Shown here: one piece after another, positions 36,982-47,574 of the stretch
Layout: every line of letters begins with the position of its first letter
Position numbering within the stretch: position 1 is the stretch's first letter
Assembly (NCBI GenBank): GCA_028023455.1
Contig: JAQFVV010013295.1
Location: forward strand, 62,001-126,000
From: Epiperipatus broadwayi
Taxonomy: Eukaryota > Onychophora > Udeonychophora > Euonychophora > Peripatidae
DNA length: 64,000 bases
Direction of reading: 5' to 3'
The notes under the pieces: model-generated
Databases searched by the model: none
The model's input: the letters and a program-made list of their open reading frames with translations, nothing else
Told to the model about the DNA's origin: nothing
Position numbers and translations under genes: made by a program

Positions 36982-38364
36982 TTGAATTCTCATACAACTG
37001 CATTTTTGGTATGCGTAAGATCTAAACAACTTAACTATGCTGTAACAATAGCCTGAGTATAATTTTATATGATATCTTTATTTTAAAGCATAAATAAATT
37101 TACTTATAATCTCAAACACAACAAATTATACAGTATTAACCACATTATGCAAAGTGGTACAATTATAGTTCCATATATGTCCATCTATTCATTTTTTTAA
37201 TAAGTCTGTTATATTCGTATATAAAATAAGTATAGAAATAGAAAAAATTACTCCAGAAGTAAAAGTAAATAATGTAAAATATGAAAAGTAGCATTTAAAT
37301 TTGCAAGAAGAAAAAGGATCAAAAATAAAGAATGTAAAGAATTTTAAGTAAATAGAGATAATAACGTTAATGGAATGTATAAGTAAAAACTTTGTGAAAT
37401 GTTACATTTAAAACATTTGAACTAATTAAATGATAAGAAAGGACTACAGATAAACATTGACAACTGATCAAAGAATAAGTATGGAGACAATAATAGAATA
37501 TCCAATGAGGGCACTAAGAAATCTGGAAAAAAGAAAATTAAATTATAAGTGTAGCTGAAGGAAAAACAAAGGTGGGGGAGTATACAAACTGCATTTTGAA
37601 GAGCATTGTGCCTTTTATTGTTGCTGTGTGTGTCACCAGTAGAATGAGCTTGCAATATTCAATCTGTTGGAATTCAATGTTTTTATAAAGCAGATCAGCA
37701 AGGAAAAAAAACCCAGAAACTCAGATCTGAAGGTACCAAAAGCCAACTAGGATTTTACAGATCACACTGATTTTATTTTATTTTATGTATATCTCAAGAA
37801 CTTCTGAGGGTATTATACTGTTTAGGGAGTGGAATGGTTAAGAGCAGCCAATTTTATAGAATCTATTGAAAGACTGTAATTTGCAGAAACTCAAAAAAAT
37901 TGATAAATTTAGTGGTAGCAATAAATGCTGAAATAATTTCTGGCTAATTATGTAGATAACAAAATTGTGGATCAGCGTTTATCTATTCTGTGTCATTATT
38001 GTAAATAAATCTTGTTTCTCTAAACATTATTATTATATGTATTTGATTGAATGTTATTTTTCCTTTCTTCTTGCAATTATTGTGGGAGAAGAATACTCTA
38101 ACATTTAAAAAATTTGGGGATCTAATTTAGGATTTCAATGTCTAGTCAGTTCAGCTACCTTTGAGCTTTTTAATTCTCTTGATAATGTCAGGGATATCTG
38201 TTTGTCCTTTGTTCGCATTTATAAATATTATCATATCTCATCACAATTTAAACTAGCTTTTCATTCTAAATACTTTAGTAGTAAGTTTTTAAACATAGAA
38301 AAGCAAATGTAATTGATCGTATGATAAAATAATTACATATATAATTAAATATAATAATACTTAC
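36982..38364. other. Intronic AT-rich sequence
   Basis: No supported feature. The minus ORF at 37422-37655 has no recognisable domain. Confidence 0.4.
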
Positions 38365-38459
38365 TGGTTTTTTTCTAAGAACCATTTTCTTTCCTCCATA
38401 AAAAATGTAATAAGTAGGGTTAGATTGCCCATGTGTAAACTGTCTAATAACAGGAGGTT
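38365..38459 (-). CDS. ACAD10: ACAD10-like exon: start of APH domain
   Basis: This 95-bp exon encodes EPPVIRQFTHGQSNPTYYI followed by FYGGKKMVLRKKP. It is the N-lobe opening of the APH-like domain: the HGQSNPT nucleotide-binding-type strand turn and the VLRKKP strand bearing the conserved lysine are hallmarks of ACAD10/11. The acceptor is ATTTTAG next to 38459 and the donor is GTAAGTAT beginning at 38364. It starts in phase 1 (completing GAA) and ends in phase 0, matching its neighbours. The encoded length is normal for this segment. Confidence 0.85.
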
Positions 38460-38904
38460 CTAAAATGCAAATCATTTTTTTTACAAAATTATTCACAATC
38501 AATAAAAAAACATTTAAAAAATAATAGATGTTAATAATAATAATGACATAATTAATTTTTAAAATTATATGTTTATTATTAAAAGTACAATACTTTTATT
38601 TAACAAATATATTAAAATTAAATAATAATAATAATAAATTATCTCAAAACATCAAGTGACTTCTAGATTGCATTTAAGTCTGCACTGACACAGAAATTCA
38701 CTCTACATTTCTAGTCTAGAACCATTTTTGCATGTGTAATCAATAGGCATTAGATACAGAACCCAGAAGAAACTAACCAATATTGAAGCTGATAGTAACA
38801 TAAGAAGGAAATTATTACTAAGAGCAAGAGCAGGAATTCTAGGAATGTATTGAGAAATAGATAAAAATATAATTTTATTCTGCTACCTATTTGGAAATGT
38901 TATA

Positions 38905-39030
38905 AATATATGTGTTAAGCGTTCTCATAAGAAAAGCTTATGAGGACATTTGATGCTCTAGAAAATGCTAAGCTTCAATAATTTTCATGCAATTACAGTT
39001 TTTCTTATGAGAGCATGTCAGTACATATAT
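38905..39030. repeat. Imperfect hairpin repeat
   Basis: ATAAATATATGTGTTAAGCG with TTCTCATAAGAAAAGC at 38905-38940 pairs imperfectly with TTTTTCTTATGAGAGCATG and TACATATATTTATAA at 38998-39030. Small fold-back element of unknown family. Confidence 0.5.
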
Positions 39031-40080
39031 TTATAATTTACAGTAGTTTAAGAAAAGTTTCTCAACTTTATAAATTATTTGGGTATGGGTGAATATTTTA
39101 ATTTCAGTTTTAACAACAATCATGAGTTTTGAAGCTGAAAATCTAATCTGGACCAAATAATAAAAAATGAACTATAGAAAGCTCTATTGACCATTCCTTA
39201 TTTCACAATTGCTCAACTCTTAGATGAACCTGGCTCTAGGAAAGATTCAGAATCACAATGAGGGTTTGAACTTTAGTGTCCTATTATTCAGTCAAGCATT
39301 ATAGTTGACCACCTTTCCCCTCAACATTAAAGGTAATTTTGCTTAAGCATGCATTATATTAAAAATTTTATTTACTACATGTTAGATATAATAATTTCTC
39401 AAAAACTGTTTCTATTTATCAAACACTCATTACAAAAAATTTTTTACTCTGAATTTCATTTTTATGAATGGCTTTTGTATATTGTGAGTGAAAATATTAG
39501 ACAGTATTTTTTTAAGAGAAGAATGTTTTAAAAATTATTTAGCTATCTTATTTAATTATCATTTTAGTATTAAATGGAATATGATGAATCATGTTTTTTT
39601 TCCCCTTTATTAATGCCTAGAATGTCTATACTAATAAGCTCAAAGAAATTTTTAGCCATCATATCTACCCTTCTGTTATTTTGTGCCTCTTACAGTTTCA
39701 AAATTTCAAGTGAAATTAATTTTTATCTATATTCATAGCATTATCTTTGTCTATTTAACAAACATAGTCAATCCTACAAAATAAAAACACTTTCTGGATA
39801 TGAACTTCCTATTCTATTTATTTTTCTATAGATTCATTATTTCCATGCTTTCTGATTGAAAGAGAATATTGAAAATATTATTTTAATAATTTTTAACATT
39901 CTTTTACATTGTTTATAAATAAAATTTCAAGTTATTCTATTTCTGATATATATTTCTGTAATGACACTGCTTTAACTTTAAAAAGTGGATTAATTTCTCT
40001 AATCATAAAATATCTTTTTAATAACATAATTTATTTTTAAGCATCAAGTTTTCTATTTTTTATATCTATTATTCATCTCT
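39031..40080. other. Intronic AT-rich sequence
   Basis: The 60-codon plus ORF at 39349-39531 has no recognisable domain. The pyrimidine-rich part after 39600 may be older LINE sequence continuous with the next feature. Confidence 0.35.
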
Positions 40081-40084
40081 CTAA

Positions 40085-40470
40085 ATATTTTATCTTTTAT
40101 TAATTTTGATATTCTCTTATCTTAATCTTTTAATTCAGAAATTATATCAAAAATTTCTATATAGATAAATTGATACAAAATCTTTATCCAACTTACTGGC
40201 ATATCTTACTATCTTTCTTGCCCATCTTTTTTTGATACCTTTTCCACATTCCTATTATTATAGCAGTTCTGTTACTATATATAAATTATAATCTACCAAA
40301 CATTTTTAATTTGATTTTGTAATCCTCCCCTGAATTGCTTATTTGTTATTTTCATAACAGTATCCAAAGCAGATCATTATATATCATTTTGAATCCATTA
40401 CAAATGAACTAAACTAACAAGCCATCCAATATTAATCAATAAATTGGTATCTATCTATTATTATCTAGAT
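40085..40470 (-). pseudogene. CR1-like LINE C-terminal relic
   Basis: On the minus strand KLKMFGRL, then a stop and FIYSNRTAIII, matches KMKMFGRLQFMDNKRIAKI of the CR1-like copy (about 6030). Stretches near 40170-40230 align with 5895-5960. Many stops and indels; an old fragment. Confidence 0.6.
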
Positions 40471-41908
40471 GGTAAAATAAGTATAAAAAAAAAACCACTC
40501 AAACTATCTTCTCCCTCACTCTGCCACATGATGACCTGTTAGATCTTTGTCCTAAAGAATGATATTTAAAGCCTATTTTATTGGTTTTTTAACCATTTAC
40601 AAAAAGTTAATAGATGATTCAGGCTTGTCAAAAATAAATTATTTCCATTGCTGATTAAATCTAATAAATGATTTCCTCCTAATTTAAGTAATTGTTAAGC
40701 AGATTAGATATATATTCTGGCTTATTGCAAAACTCCTTCACTATCATTATAGTGGTCCCATAAAATCTATTGACACTATTTATAGAATTTCAAATAAAAC
40801 GATTTTTTTTAGAACAATCAAACTTGCTTTGAGGATGCCAACTATCTCTCATAATGAATCAAACATCTTGAAATTTAATCAAATGATTAGATTCTCATGA
40901 AGTCATGTGACATTTGATCACACAAAGAAAGGTTCAATCCAGAAACTTTTAATTCTTAAATTCACCCCATAATTCAATGTTAAAACCACACATGACAATT
41001 TAATAATGATTAAACATATAATATTCATTTTAGATACATACAGCTAAATTATCATTTTAAGAAAAAGCCAATATAAATATTCATCACTTATATAACAATT
41101 ATTAATCATTGTTTATATCTTTAAATATTTTGTTACAATCTTTCTAGAATTCAACAAAATCTATAAACTCCATTATATAAGTTGAGACTTAAAATTCATA
41201 AAATGTACTTAAGTGTACAAATGAAATACAGACCAGTACACAAAACAATCATCAATCAAGATACTTCATTTCCATAATGAGCTTCTCCAGCCTATGCTTA
41301 AATTTTGCATTAATCACTTAGCTACAGAAAAACTAGATGCTTCAACTAACTTTAGATGCACACACACACACTCATTTCCAGAACATCTCTAAGTAGACAC
41401 AATGAAACACAATGTATCTAAATGTATCATCAAAATGCTTTACAGAGGGAAATTGAAGCTTAATCTCACAATCCATGGATTGCAGAAAGAGAGTTTTTTA
41501 AACATTACTTATATTCTGGCAAAAAGATAACAGCAGAATCTAAATTTGGACATTTCTTTGTGTGATTGCTAAGAACATTCACTCCAAATACTTTCTTTCA
41601 TATCTCAATAAAAAAGAATTTTATATAGTGAGCAATTTTATTTGCAGTAAGAAATTTTATGATTGATTTTTTTATACAATCATATAAAATTCATGACTTA
41701 AATATATGATCTATTCCATTATGTTATGAAGAAAATAAAGTTTAATTTAAAAAAAAAATAATTAAAAAAGTCAAGTCAATTCTGATAGACCTCTTGAAAT
41801 CAACAAATTTGTTTTACAGAAACGAACTTTAAAAACACTTACAGATTCAGCTGAAACAATAACTTCATTATTTGAAAATAATCTATAAGAAATAAACTTT
41901 AATTTTAC
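40471..41908. other. Intronic AT-rich sequence
   Basis: Nothing supported. Some may be decayed LINE sequence. The minus ORF at 41771-41959 is mostly intron read through into the ACAD10 exon. Confidence 0.35.
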
Positions 41909-42068
41909 CAATATCTTGAAGTTGTAAAACATTCTGCAGATAACTAGTAAGTGAATCAATTGGAAGTTCCAGTCCTTTTCTCATACGTGTAGTTCCAGGA
42001 ATATAATTAGTAAGAGGAAAAGAAAGAATCGATTCTAATTCTTTGACTGCTATTTTAGGATCTGAAAC
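41909..42068 (-). CDS. ACAD10: ACAD10-like exon: HAD tail and linker to APH domain
   Basis: This 160-bp exon reads VSDPKIAVKELESILSF, then a linker IPGTTRMRKGLELPIDSL and a helix TSYLQNVLQLQDI. The first part resembles the end of the HAD-like domain of ACAD10 and soluble epoxide hydrolase, where a D-x-x-x-A-x-K-E-L-E block occurs. That block argues for ACAD10 rather than ACAD11. The acceptor is TTTTAG at 42069-42074 and the donor is GTAAAATT at 41901-41908. It begins in phase 0 and ends with one extra base that forms Glu with the next exon. No upstream exon ending in phase 0 was found, so the preceding intron is probably more than 20 kb or its exons are too small to see. Confidence 0.8.
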
Positions 42069-43085
42069 CTAAAAAAATTATATATAAAATCACTTAAATA
42101 AGTAAACAATATATATAGTTGAGGAAAGCAAATAAAAATGAGTTCATTTTTTATTTAAAAATTAAAACTAACAATAAAAGGCAGTGAATTGATATAATAA
42201 ACACTTGAAAAGTTTATCACTCCAAACGATTATATATCCATAAATTAAATACTGGAAGTATAAGATCACTTAAATGAAGTAAAAAAGGGTATATTTAGTA
42301 TTAATATTTAAAAAAGATGATAAAGAAGATATTAGAAATTACAGACTTATCAGTCTTTTATCAGCTCTATACAAAATTTTTACCAAAATAATTACAACTC
42401 ATCTACAGTGAACTTTAGATTTTAACCAATCAAAAAAACAAGCTGAATTTAAGAGTGGTTTTAGTACAGTGAGACATATTTGAATATTGAGAGAAGTTAT
42501 AGAAAGGACCAATGAATATGATTTGACATTATGCTTTGTATTTATAGATTATGAAAAGACGTTTGAATATATAAGCATTTCTTCACTGATTAAAGAATTG
42601 GATCATCAAGGTATAGACCCAGGATATTGTCATATTCTGAAAAATATCTATAAAAATGCAACAGCAACAATTAGATTACATAATGATACTAAAAAGATTA
42701 ACACTGAGAAGATTGTATAATAGGATGATTTCATATCTCCAAATTTTTTTACAGCAGTTTTGCAAGTAATATTTTTGTATTAAAATGGGAAGCTAAGGAA
42801 GTAAAAGTAAATGAAGATTATTTAATTCATATAGATTTTGCAGCATCTGTTTTGCAAATAATACTTTAGAGTTTCAAGAAGTGTTACAAGAGTCATCAAA
42901 TGAACATCAGAATAGGATTAAAGGTAAATGTTAAAAAGACTAAAGTAATGTTAGATAGATTTTCTCAAAAAGAAAATAAAAATTGATAATGATGAGTTAG
43001 AAAAAGTTAACAACTACATATACTTTGGTCAGATTATTACTACAGATGGAAACAATGGATAAAGTTAATCATAGAATTAAACTTT

Positions 43086-43672
43086 AACACAGGCAAAACT
43101 CTCCATACAGTAGTGCCACTCAATGCCAACCAGAGTAATCAATGGATGCCAGAAGGCTTGTGCATAAAATCCCCAACTAGTGCCTACTTATCCAATCTCC
43201 CCAGACTAGTTTCTGGCTTGTGAGGAGCTTTGAATCTGATAGCATGGCATCTAGATCTTAGGATCTAATGCAACCCTCCAGCAACCACCTTTTATCTCTA
43301 CTTAACTACAAAACTATGAGAATAAAATTGAAAACACCTTAATATTTTCAATCTAAGCTCAATAGCTTATATAATCATATGGGTCTGAACCCAGTTCAGT
43401 ACTCATACATTTTGATGGAGGGTTGCATTAGATGCTAAGATCTAGATGCAGTGCTCTCAGATCAAAAGCTCCTCACTGATGAAGGCCACAAGCCAGAAAC
43501 TAGTCTGGGGAGATTGGATGAGTTGGCACTAGATGGGGATTTTATGCACAAGCCTTCTGGAATCCATTGATTACTCTGGTTGGCACTGAGTGGCACTACT
43601 GTATGGAGAGTTTTGCCTGTGTTAATAACAGAAATGTGCTAGTAGAAGAAATAGTGATCATGTGATGTTTAG
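43086..43672 (+). mobile_element. F1 retroposon inside the RTE relic
   Basis: This 587-bp element is flanked by an exact 14-bp duplication TAGAATTAAACTTT (43072-43085 and 43673-43686). The related RTE relic at 62550 shows the uninterrupted site. It starts AACACAGGCAAAACTCTCC and ends GTGATCATGTGATGTTTAG. The two arms (43086-43400 and 43410-43640) are inverted copies. The plus-strand arm has a full hammerhead (43469-43512). The opposite arm has lost its core by a small deletion near 43220. Confidence 0.88.
43469..43512 (+). ncRNA. Type I hammerhead ribozyme (best copy)
   Basis: Stem I CTCCTCA (43469-43475) pairs over 7 bp with TGGGGAG (43506-43512), one pair being U-G. The core CTGATGA is 43476-43482. 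Stem II GGC (43484-43486) pairs with GCC (43492-43494) around loop CACAA, with A-A at its base. G12-A13-A14 is 43496-43498. Stem III is the minimal AC-TA-GT (43499-43504) and C17 is 43505. All core positions needed for cleavage are present; predicted cleavage is 43505/43506. Such short stem III type I hammerheads are known from Penelope-like elements and animal retrozymes, where dimeric RNA helps activity. The fold is read by eye, not computed. Confidence 0.72.
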
Positions 43673-44474
43673 TAGAATTAAACTTTGTTGAAGTGTTTTT
43701 GGTAGAAATTATTTAATATTAAAAGGAAATATGCCTATGTGTTGAAAAGAAAGGTTTTTTAATAAATGTGTTTTACCAGTTCTTACTTATGAATTTGAGA
43801 CTTGGAGCTTAATAGAAGAGCAACACAGAGACTTCAGATCACTCCACGAAGTATGGAGAGATGCATGTTACAAAACAAAAAAAAAATTGAAAATGAAATA
43901 TATGGGTAAGATGACAAACAAGCATTACTAACATCATTGAAAGAATTAAGAGACTGCAGTGGGGTTGAGCTGGACATATTGCTAGTAGAGTTAATAACAG
44001 ATGGACAGTTGAAATCTTAAACCAGATTCCAAGAGATTGTAAAAGATATAGAGACTACACATGAGATGGATATGAAATAAGGAAGTGTGTTGGAGATGCT
44101 AGAGATCGGAGAAGATAGATTGAATTTGTAGAGACTTTCATTCTGCAGTGGATCAATGATAAATAATAAAATTACACTTGCTATTCTCTATGAGGTTATT
44201 ACCTGAATAAATAATTGTTTTACTAGAGTTTTTCTATACTTTGCCCCAAAAATTTTCTGTAGCATAATTGATTTCATTTAAGACAGCTTTATCTTTTACT
44301 GATGCCATCGCATTCTTAGAAAATGATATTCATAAAAAAGAGAGAGAAAAATATTAAATTGTTGATTGTTGTAAAATATTTTAAGATAGCTCTTTTAAGT
44401 AATGAGCTTATTAAAGCTTATTATGGAATAAATTAGGCATGAATATTCTCACTGGGTTTGTGTGTTGGGGGATA

Positions 44475-45280
44475 TTTTGCTGAGTAAAATGGTGAAGCTA
44501 AAGAAATCAAAAATATATATGAAGATTTTTTAATTCATCTAGATTTTGCAGATGATTTTGCTGTTTTTGTAAATAATGCTTCAGGGCTTCAGAAAATGTT
44601 GCAAAAGTTATCAGATGAAAGTAGGATTAAAGATAAACACTAAAAAAAAAAACTAAAGTAATGTACAATAAATTTAAAGAAAATTAAGATTGATAATCAT
44701 AAATTAAAATAAGTTATCAACTACAAATACCTTAGTAGAATATTAATACAGATGAAAACATAAAGGTTAAAATAAATCATGGAATTAAACATGGGTAGAG
44801 TATTTTTGGTAGAAAGAATTTAGTAGGAAACATGCCTGGGTACTTGAAAGAAAAACTTCTAATAGATATGTTTTAACAGTTCTTACTTGCGGATCTGAGA
44901 CTTGGACACTTAATAGAAGAGCAATACAAAGACTTCATATTCTTCTGGAAATTATAAAAAGATCTTTGATGGGAATACCAAAAAGAGATAAAAAGTGAAG
45001 TACTTTTCTGAAAAAATAATAAATATCACTCGCATCAATGAAAGAATTAAAATAATAAAATGGAGTTGGGAAAAGCATAATGCTATAAGAAATGACAATA
45101 GACAGGAAATTAAAGTCTTACACTGGATCCAAAAGATTGTATAAGATCTAGAGATAAACCATATGTAAGAAGAATAGATGAAATGAGTAAGTTTGTTAGT
45201 ATGATGTGGAGAAGAAAAGTTATGGATCAGAGAAATAGGATTAAAATTGAAAAGACCATCATCTTGTAAGGACCTGATAA
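44475..45280 (+). pseudogene. RTE-like LINE relic 2 (C-terminal part)
   Basis: The sequence parallels relic 1 from its A-D-D box (GATTTTGCAGATGATTTTGC near 44540) through the segment ending WNRRAIQRL-like near 44920 to a tail near 45275. Frames are broken repeatedly. It lies about 300 bp after relic 1, so it is a separate, 5'-truncated insertion of the same family. Confidence 0.7.
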
Positions 45281-45923
45281 TGATAGTATAATTAAAATGC
45301 TCTTATTGACAATATTAGATATTGGTCATAATAGTAAATTTACATTTTAGATAAATAATCAAAATTACCATAACTTATTCACATTTTGATGCATAATATT
45401 TTTAAAATTATATTCTTTCTTCTGATAATTTTTTTACCGGTTTTTTTTTTTAGATTGTAAAGTTTAAATTCATTTTTATATTGCACTGCCTACAAAATTT
45501 TAAATAATATGATCTAAAAAAACGATTAAAGAAATTTATTAATTTCATTCTAATTAGCAGATGGCAATTTAAAAAAATTATCACATATTAGAATTTAAAT
45601 ACTATAAAATACATTTAACTTAAATATTGTTTTTATAAAATTGTATAATGTTTATAAAAATAGTATAAGCAAACAAAAGGCAATGTACTAAATTTACATA
45701 TTGTTAGATTATTTGAGTAATGTTCATATATATATTTACATGCTCTCCTAACCATTTCCAATAATTATCATCTGGCTTTCTCAGCTCTCATTAAGAATAT
45801 TGTAAATACAAAAATTTATTTATATACAAGTTTAATTTATAAAAAATGCCTATATTTTTCAACTGGCATTTATTTCAATCAGTACATACATTAATGACTT
45901 TAAATCTTTTTTTTTTTCATGTG
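45281..45923. other. AT-rich non-coding sequence
   Basis: Nothing supported beyond poly-T runs (45440-45450). Confidence 0.4.
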
Positions 45924-46010
45924 TCATAGCATTGGCCAGGAAGTGAATCTACTAACCCAGGACAACTGCTTGTAAGGCAGCTGTGCTGACCACTCGACCA
46001 CCAACACTTG
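45924..46010 (-). repeat. tRNA-like SINE relic
   Basis: On the minus strand GGTCGAGTGGTCAGCACAGC, then TGCCTTACAAGCAG, then CCTGGGTTAGTAGATTCACT reproduces the A box, anticodon arm (CTTACAA loop) and a modified B-box region of the 17873 SINE. It ends near CCAATGCTATGA, as does the copy at 60146. Confidence 0.65.
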
Positions 46011-46317
46011 ACAAATCATTTTTATTATTAAAAATTATTGCATACAATCTTTAAAACTATTATAAATTTGTATGAGAGTTACTTTAATTTTAGTCTGACA
46101 CTTTTGCACCATTTATGCACCCAATATTATATTTCCATGAATTATTTCTTTTAAGCCAATAAACATCACATGATCACCATTTCTTATGCTTGCTTATAAC
46201 TGTTGTTAAAACAGGCAAAACTCACTATACGTATTGCCACACACAACAAGTTAGAGTAATCAATGGATTCCAGAAGGCTTGTGCATAAAATCCCCATCTA
46301 GTGCCTACTCATCCAAT

Positions 46318-46361
46318 GTCCCCAGACTAGTTTCTGGCGTATGACCTTTGTCAGTGAGGAG
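46318..46361 (-). ncRNA. Damaged hammerhead-like fold in split F1
   Basis: Stem I CTCCTCA/TGGGGAC, GAAAC-TA-GT and C17 are kept, but the core reads CTGACAA (G8 lost) and stem II and its loop carry changes. Probably inactive. Confidence 0.5.
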
Positions 46362-47574
46362 CCTTGGATCTGAGAACACCGCACCTAGATCTTAGGATCT
46401 AATGCAACCCTCCAGCAGACACCTTTTATCTCCACTTTACTATTGTAACAGTAGCTGGGTTCAAACCCGGTTACAAGAAAGTGAAAAGCGTGTACGCATT
46501 ACTCTCAATACAGGTATATATTCAAGCGGGCGATAAAGGGTTAAAAATATATCTAATTATACATATATATACGTGCGTGAAGTAAATTTTAAATTCTTTT
46601 TCTTTATTATTCTTTTTTTTGTTGTTAGAAAATAAATGGGGAAGGGATTGATTAGTAAGCATTATTTATTTAGAATGTTTTACTTTTAAAATATTACAAA
46701 TTAACAAAATTACAGTTGTGCGTAAATATGTTATAAATTGTTTAGAATATTGATTTAAGTTTCAATTATATTTCAAATTAACGAGGGTAGCAAAAAGGAA
46801 ATATTGTTTGTGCCTTCAAGCAATTCTGTGTTTGAATCACAATCGCTAATTGCTGAAAAAAATAAAATTCCAAGAAAAAGCCAAAGAATGTTTGACCAAA
46901 AAGAATAGATTCCAGGAATGACGGCACCACCAAAACAATGGAAATGTAAATTAAAAGAAGTAAAAGTAATTTGGAAAGGAAAACCTATTCAAAGAAAAAG
47001 ACTTAGATTGAAGATCCGATAAAAAAAAAAAAAGAAAAATTTCCTTTGTCTGAGAAATGAAGATTAATTAGACAAAAAATTAATTAATGAGAATTTGAGA
47101 AAGGAAAAAGACAGATTCAGTTAGATTGTGACTGCTGAGTGAGACAGACTCATAAAGATATAGAAAAAAATATTTAACATGATGGGGTAAGGACCATACG
47201 TAAAAGGCTTCATCATCCCAGCCGATGCAAACTGACTATAAACCGCCTACCACCGAAGAACCTAGGAACCTAGCAAATACACCGGATTACTGAACATAAA
47301 ATGAAATAGAAAAGAATCGTACATCCCAAAATATGAATTTATTTGATTTGAAAATTATATTAGACAAGACTCTACCTATGGCTCCGCCATTACTTATGGA
47401 CATCTGATATGCTTCATTACGTTCTAATCCCATACCCCGGGGTTTCGTCAGGTAAAGTGAACTCTAATTGCTTATAGCTACCCTCGAAAATAACAAACTT
47501 TCTTAAATTATTTCATAACATAAAATTATTGCGTACAACTGTATAATAAAATGTTTTTTTCTTATATATATAAA

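Larger units (their letters stand above)
13735..42068 (-). other. ACAD10: Visible part of an ACAD10-like gene (5 exons)
   Basis: Five minus-strand exons (41909-42068, 38365-38459, 22276-22391, 18848-19029, 13735-13885) join in frame with AG acceptors and GT donors. Phases fit at all four junctions (1, 0, 2, 1). The joined product runs from the tail of a HAD-like domain into an APH/choline-kinase-like domain and stops inside its HGDFR catalytic loop. This order (HAD, APH, acyl-CoA dehydrogenase) is that of animal ACAD10; ACAD11 lacks the HAD part. The family is associated with mitochondrial or peroxisomal fatty-acid oxidation, especially of hydroxylated acyl chains. Introns are about 3.4, 16.0, 3.2 and 5.0 kb and are full of repeats. 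Upstream HAD and downstream dehydrogenase exons were not found. Confidence 0.82.
42300..44170 (+). pseudogene. RTE-like LINE relic 1 (reverse transcriptase)
   Basis: KDDKEDIRNYRLISLLSALY (42310) starts the RT. LREVIERTNEYDLTLCFVFI then DYEKTFEY (42484-42570) is motif A, with catalytic Asp in F-x-D-Y-E-K. GIDPGYCHILKNIYKNATAT and IRLHNDTKKINTEKI follow. The style is that of the RTE clade (BovB-like). Stops at 42408, 42481 and 42718 and later frame changes kill it. An F1 copy (43086-43672) interrupts it after QIITTDGNN-like codons. The C-terminal part (43690-44165) includes a degraded E-T-W-S-L block. No endonuclease is visible. Confidence 0.8.
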
